This document shows, in pieces, positions 62,024 through 64,000 of a stretch of 64,000 bases of DNA. The DNA comes from Pedobacter ghigonis. Lineage in GTDB: Bacteria > Bacteroidota > Bacteroidia > Sphingobacteriales > Sphingobacteriaceae. The translations under genes and the position numbers were made by a program. Within the stretch, counting starts at the first letter, position 1. Each line of letters starts with the position of its first letter. The notes beneath the pieces are model-generated. The model saw only the letters and a program-made list of their open reading frames with translations, did no database searches and had not been told where the DNA came from. Location of the stretch: contig NZ_CAESCM010000003.1 in the NCBI RefSeq assembly GCF_903166585.1, positions 310,001 to 374,000 of the forward strand, in the 5' to 3' direction.

Positions 62024-63448
62024 TTATCTTGGTCCTGCTCCTTTTGTCACAATCGCAGGAACATCTTGTGCTGCATTTAATGCTGCTTTGTATTCGTAAT
62101 TTGGTGCCCAATTACCAGCTGGAGTAGTGATGTTATTGGCCTCACAATTAACATATACATTGGTATTTGCGCCTGTAATGTAACCCGGAGGATCTCCCGC
62201 TAAATCTGTAGAGATAGGCATTTTACAATTTGAGAAATAATCATTGTCTGTACGTACATTTCCGCCTGCACGAGCTCCAACCGAATAACCATTATTATTT
62301 AAATGATAGTTATTGAACATGTGTACGCTTCCGTAATTCATTGTTGGTTCGCGCTCTGAAATATTGTACCAAAAATTGTGGTGTAATGTTACATGTAATC
62401 TGCCAACATCAGTTCCTTCAGATTTTGAATTTATACCCGAACTAATTAGCACTGATAAAACCTGATCGTGAAATTTGTTCCATGATATCGTTACATAATC
62501 AGATCCTCTGGCAACGATAACATCTTTACTGTAATAATCATATCCATGATCACGATCCACTGAAAACTCACAATGATCTATCCATACGTGGTGAGCGCCT
62601 TCGGAAATGGTAACTCCACCATAGGTTATATAATTGCTCATTTTAAGATTTTGAATAATAACATTACTTACTCCTGAGCCTAAAAGCTGAAATGATGCAC
62701 CTTCAACTGACGCTCCTGATAAACCAATAATTGATTTGTTAGACTTTACGTAAATTGGATCAACGCCAGCTCCTTTTATCGCACCAGAAATGTAGACAAT
62801 TTTTGGATTGTTATCACCCTCAAGTGCACTTTTAAGCGCTGATAATGAACTTACAGTAACCGTAGAACCTCCCTGACCACCTGTTGTTGAGCCGTTTACG
62901 GTAGCATAGCCTAAAATTAACTGGCTTGCATCCGAAGATCCAGGATTAGTTGGTGCGGTGTTATCGGGTGTAGTGATTGATGTATTTCCGGTAACAGAAT
63001 AGGTATATTTTCTACCATTAGTTAATGGATTCGAGTTATCGGATGCTGAAAAATATAAGTACCCCGTCCAATGGCTAAAACGCCCCTTACCTACATTTCT
63101 AATATCATCGTGTAGCGAATGGGCTGGTCCGATTTCAACACCATTTTCGTAAACTTTTAAAATTGATGCTGAAGGTTGGTTTCCTGAATCACTTGTTATA
63201 CTCGGATCAATTGGAACTCTATAAGCAAAGCCTGAATCTTTTTTGCCTGTGCTTACATCAATTCTGGTTAGGCCGGTAATCCCTTTACCTACCGCACTTA
63301 TTGCATTAGTATCACTAATAGCTTCAGTATTGTCGAGAGGCGTTAACGATTCACTCCCTTCTTTTTTACAATTACTGAAACCAATAATTATTGTTATTAA
63401 TAAACTGGGTAAAATCACTTTGTTAAATAATCTTTTTTTAGACTGCAT
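62024..63448 (-). CDS. PL1-like pectate lyase family lipoprotein
   Basis: A 474-aa lipoprotein: the signal ends IIGFSNC (lipid Cys27), then a ~130-residue region with TGLTRIDVSTGKKDSG that I do not recognise, then a right-handed parallel beta-helix of the PL1 type from about 185. The vWiDH motif is VWIDHCEF (Asp291-His292), YITYGGVTISEG precedes it, and LHHNFWYNISEREP gives the RxPxxR-like site. Its first Arg is Arg366, followed by Pro368, but the last Arg is Asn371. PL1 lyases cut polygalacturonate by beta-elimination. In this sugar locus it may instead trim a uronate-containing exopolysaccharide, and the changed site makes activity uncertain. Confidence 0.87.
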   Translation of the reverse strand: MQSKKRLFNKVILPSLLITIIIGFSNCKKEGSESLTPLDNTEAISDTNAISAVGKGITGLTRIDVSTGKKDSGFAYRVPIDPSITSDSGNQPSASILKVYENGVEIGPAHSLHDDIRNVGKGRFSHWTGYLYFSASDNSNPLTNGRKYTYSVTGNTSITTPDNTAPTNPGSSDASQLILGYATVNGSTTGGQGGSTVTVSSLSALKSALEGDNNPKIVYISGAIKGAGVDPIYVKSNKSIIGLSGASVEGASFQLLGSGVSNVIIQNLKMSNYITYGGVTISEGAHHVWIDHCEFSVDRDHGYDYYSKDVIVARGSDYVTISWNKFHDQVLSVLISSGINSKSEGTDVGRLHVTLHHNFWYNISEREPTMNYGSVHMFNNYHLNNNGYSVGARAGGNVRTDNDYFSNCKMPISTDLAGDPPGYITGANTNVYVNCEANNITTPAGNWAPNYEYKAALNAAQDVPAIVTKGAGPR

Positions 63449-63636
63449 ATTTGAATTTTGTTTTAATTTACCCCTCTAACGCTAAACGTGTAAGTTGTAT
63501 ATTTTCAAAAAATGCAGTAGGTCAGATATTTATGTATTTTTTTCAAGAAAAAAAAATACGATTATTCTTTGATCATCAGTCAGTTAAGTTTTTTTGATTA
63601 TTCGTTTTTTTAAAAAAAATATAAAGTTTTACTTTT
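63449..63636. other. Gap upstream of the pectate-lyase-like gene
   Basis: 188 AT-rich bases with long A/T runs (63535-63630). No convincing gene is seen; the minus-strand promoter of the lyase gene should lie here but no clear TAnnTTTG box could be picked out. Confidence 0.5.
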
Positions 63637-64000
63637 TTACGATATGACATGAATATGACAATCTGTTTCAATTTTCACACTTTTTAAGTCGGTGTTTACA
63701 CTTTTTCCATAATAATTGTGAAACCAATTCACAAAATTGTAAACCCCTTTCTTTACAGAAACCACTGGTTCATAACGCAAGTTATTTTTTAATGGATCGA
63801 TATCTGCGGAGGTTGAGCTTACATCACCATCTTGCATCGGTAGTAAGTTTTTTATTGCCTTAATTCCTGTGTGTGTTTCAATTTCGTTTATAAAATCCAG
63901 TAAACTTACTGGTTCACCTCTTCCGATATTATAAACGGCATAAGGTGCGCTTGAACTAGCAGGATCTGGACTTTGATCGTTCCAGTTTGGATTTGCTTTC
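63637..64000 (-). CDS. UDP-glucuronate 4-epimerase-like SDR protein, C-terminal part (cut by right edge)
   Basis: The last ~121 codons of an extended short-chain dehydrogenase/epimerase. NPNWNDQSPDPASSSAPYAVYNIGRG-type sequence, then PVSLLDFINEIETHTG, LPMQDGDVSSTSADID and KKGVYNFVNWFHNYYG, follow the C-terminus of UDP-glucuronate 4-epimerases, which interconvert UDP-glucuronate and UDP-galacturonate. The N-terminal NAD-binding and active-site residues lie beyond the window, so the activity is inferred. A galacturonate-forming epimerase beside a pectate-lyase-like gene suggests that the local polysaccharide contains uronic acids. It lies on the minus strand, 188 bases upstream of that gene. 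Confidence 0.85.
   Translation of the reverse strand, partial: KANPNWNDQSPDPASSSAPYAVYNIGRGEPVSLLDFINEIETHTGIKAIKNLLPMQDGDVSSTSADIDPLKNNLRYEPVVSVKKGVYNFVNWFHNYYGKSVNTDLKSVKIETDCHIHVIS

Overview
The window looks like the chromosome of a member of the Bacteroidota, most likely Sphingobacteriaceae (Pedobacter or a close relative). The signs are a SusC-type TonB receptor with an ECF sigma/FecR pair, glycan-degrading GH92, GH95 and GH125 enzymes, TAnnTTTG promoter -7 boxes with no Shine-Dalgarno sequences, lipoprotein signals ending in xxSC or xxAC, futalosine-pathway menaquinone genes, a PASTA/MltG/Ddl neighbourhood and frequent TTG start codons. The species cannot be named from sequence reading alone.

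Layout. 1-11.5 kb is a glycan-utilisation region: a SusC receptor (cut by the left edge), FecR anti-sigma, ECF sigma, GH92, GH95, a small SnoaL-like protein, a GAF histidine kinase and GH125. A glycosylasparaginase at 36.6 kb completes a plausible set for N-glycans or mannoproteins. 11.7-21.8 kb is housekeeping: an acyltransferase-like membrane protein, two thioredoxin-fold proteins, an NlpC/P60 lipoprotein, MutS, a ribosome-hibernation factor, MqnA and MqnE. 22-28.6 kb is a sulfur amino acid block: a transsulfuration enzyme, then a SAM riboswitch, a previously unlisted cysteine/methionine-rich 42-codon reading frame, metY, metX and homoserine dehydrogenase. 29-42.5 kb holds transporters, an ApbE-DUF2271/PepSY pair, an aminotransferase plus omega-amidase pair, CutC, a Crp-type regulator and Ddl. 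42.7-46.2 kb holds a PASTA protein, MltG, a thioesterase, a YihY protein and tRNA-Ser(UGA). 46.9-51.5 kb is a copper-handling operon: a Cys-rich protein, an HMA-DUF3347 fusion, a DUF3347 lipoprotein, a haem-binding protein and a multicopper oxidase fused to a barrel-like domain. 53.4-64 kb is a surface-polysaccharide locus: a WbpM/FlaA1-type dehydratase, two tandem FemAB-like acyltransferases, GNAT, a DegT-like aminotransferase, a PhyH dioxygenase, a hexapeptide acyltransferase, a GT4 glycosyltransferase, a pectate-lyase-like lipoprotein and a UDP-glucuronate epimerase cut by the right edge.

Intergenic DNA is rich in repeats. A nested-hairpin family of about 80-110 nt occurs at 14.0, 18.1, 19.0, 40.1 and 51.7 kb. 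A triplicated repeat lies at 31.4-32.0 kb. Degenerate TTAACCA and TTGAATGA families also occur.

The most promising observations are the tandem SAM riboswitch plus Cys/Met-rich leader peptide before metY; a GH92 whose usual catalytic Glu is Gln (Gln588), a change known from mannose-phosphate uncapping enzymes; a PhyH/DegT/GNAT/FemAB x2/WbpM gene set that could build an unusual modified amino sugar; and the multicopper oxidase-barrel fusion in the copper operon.
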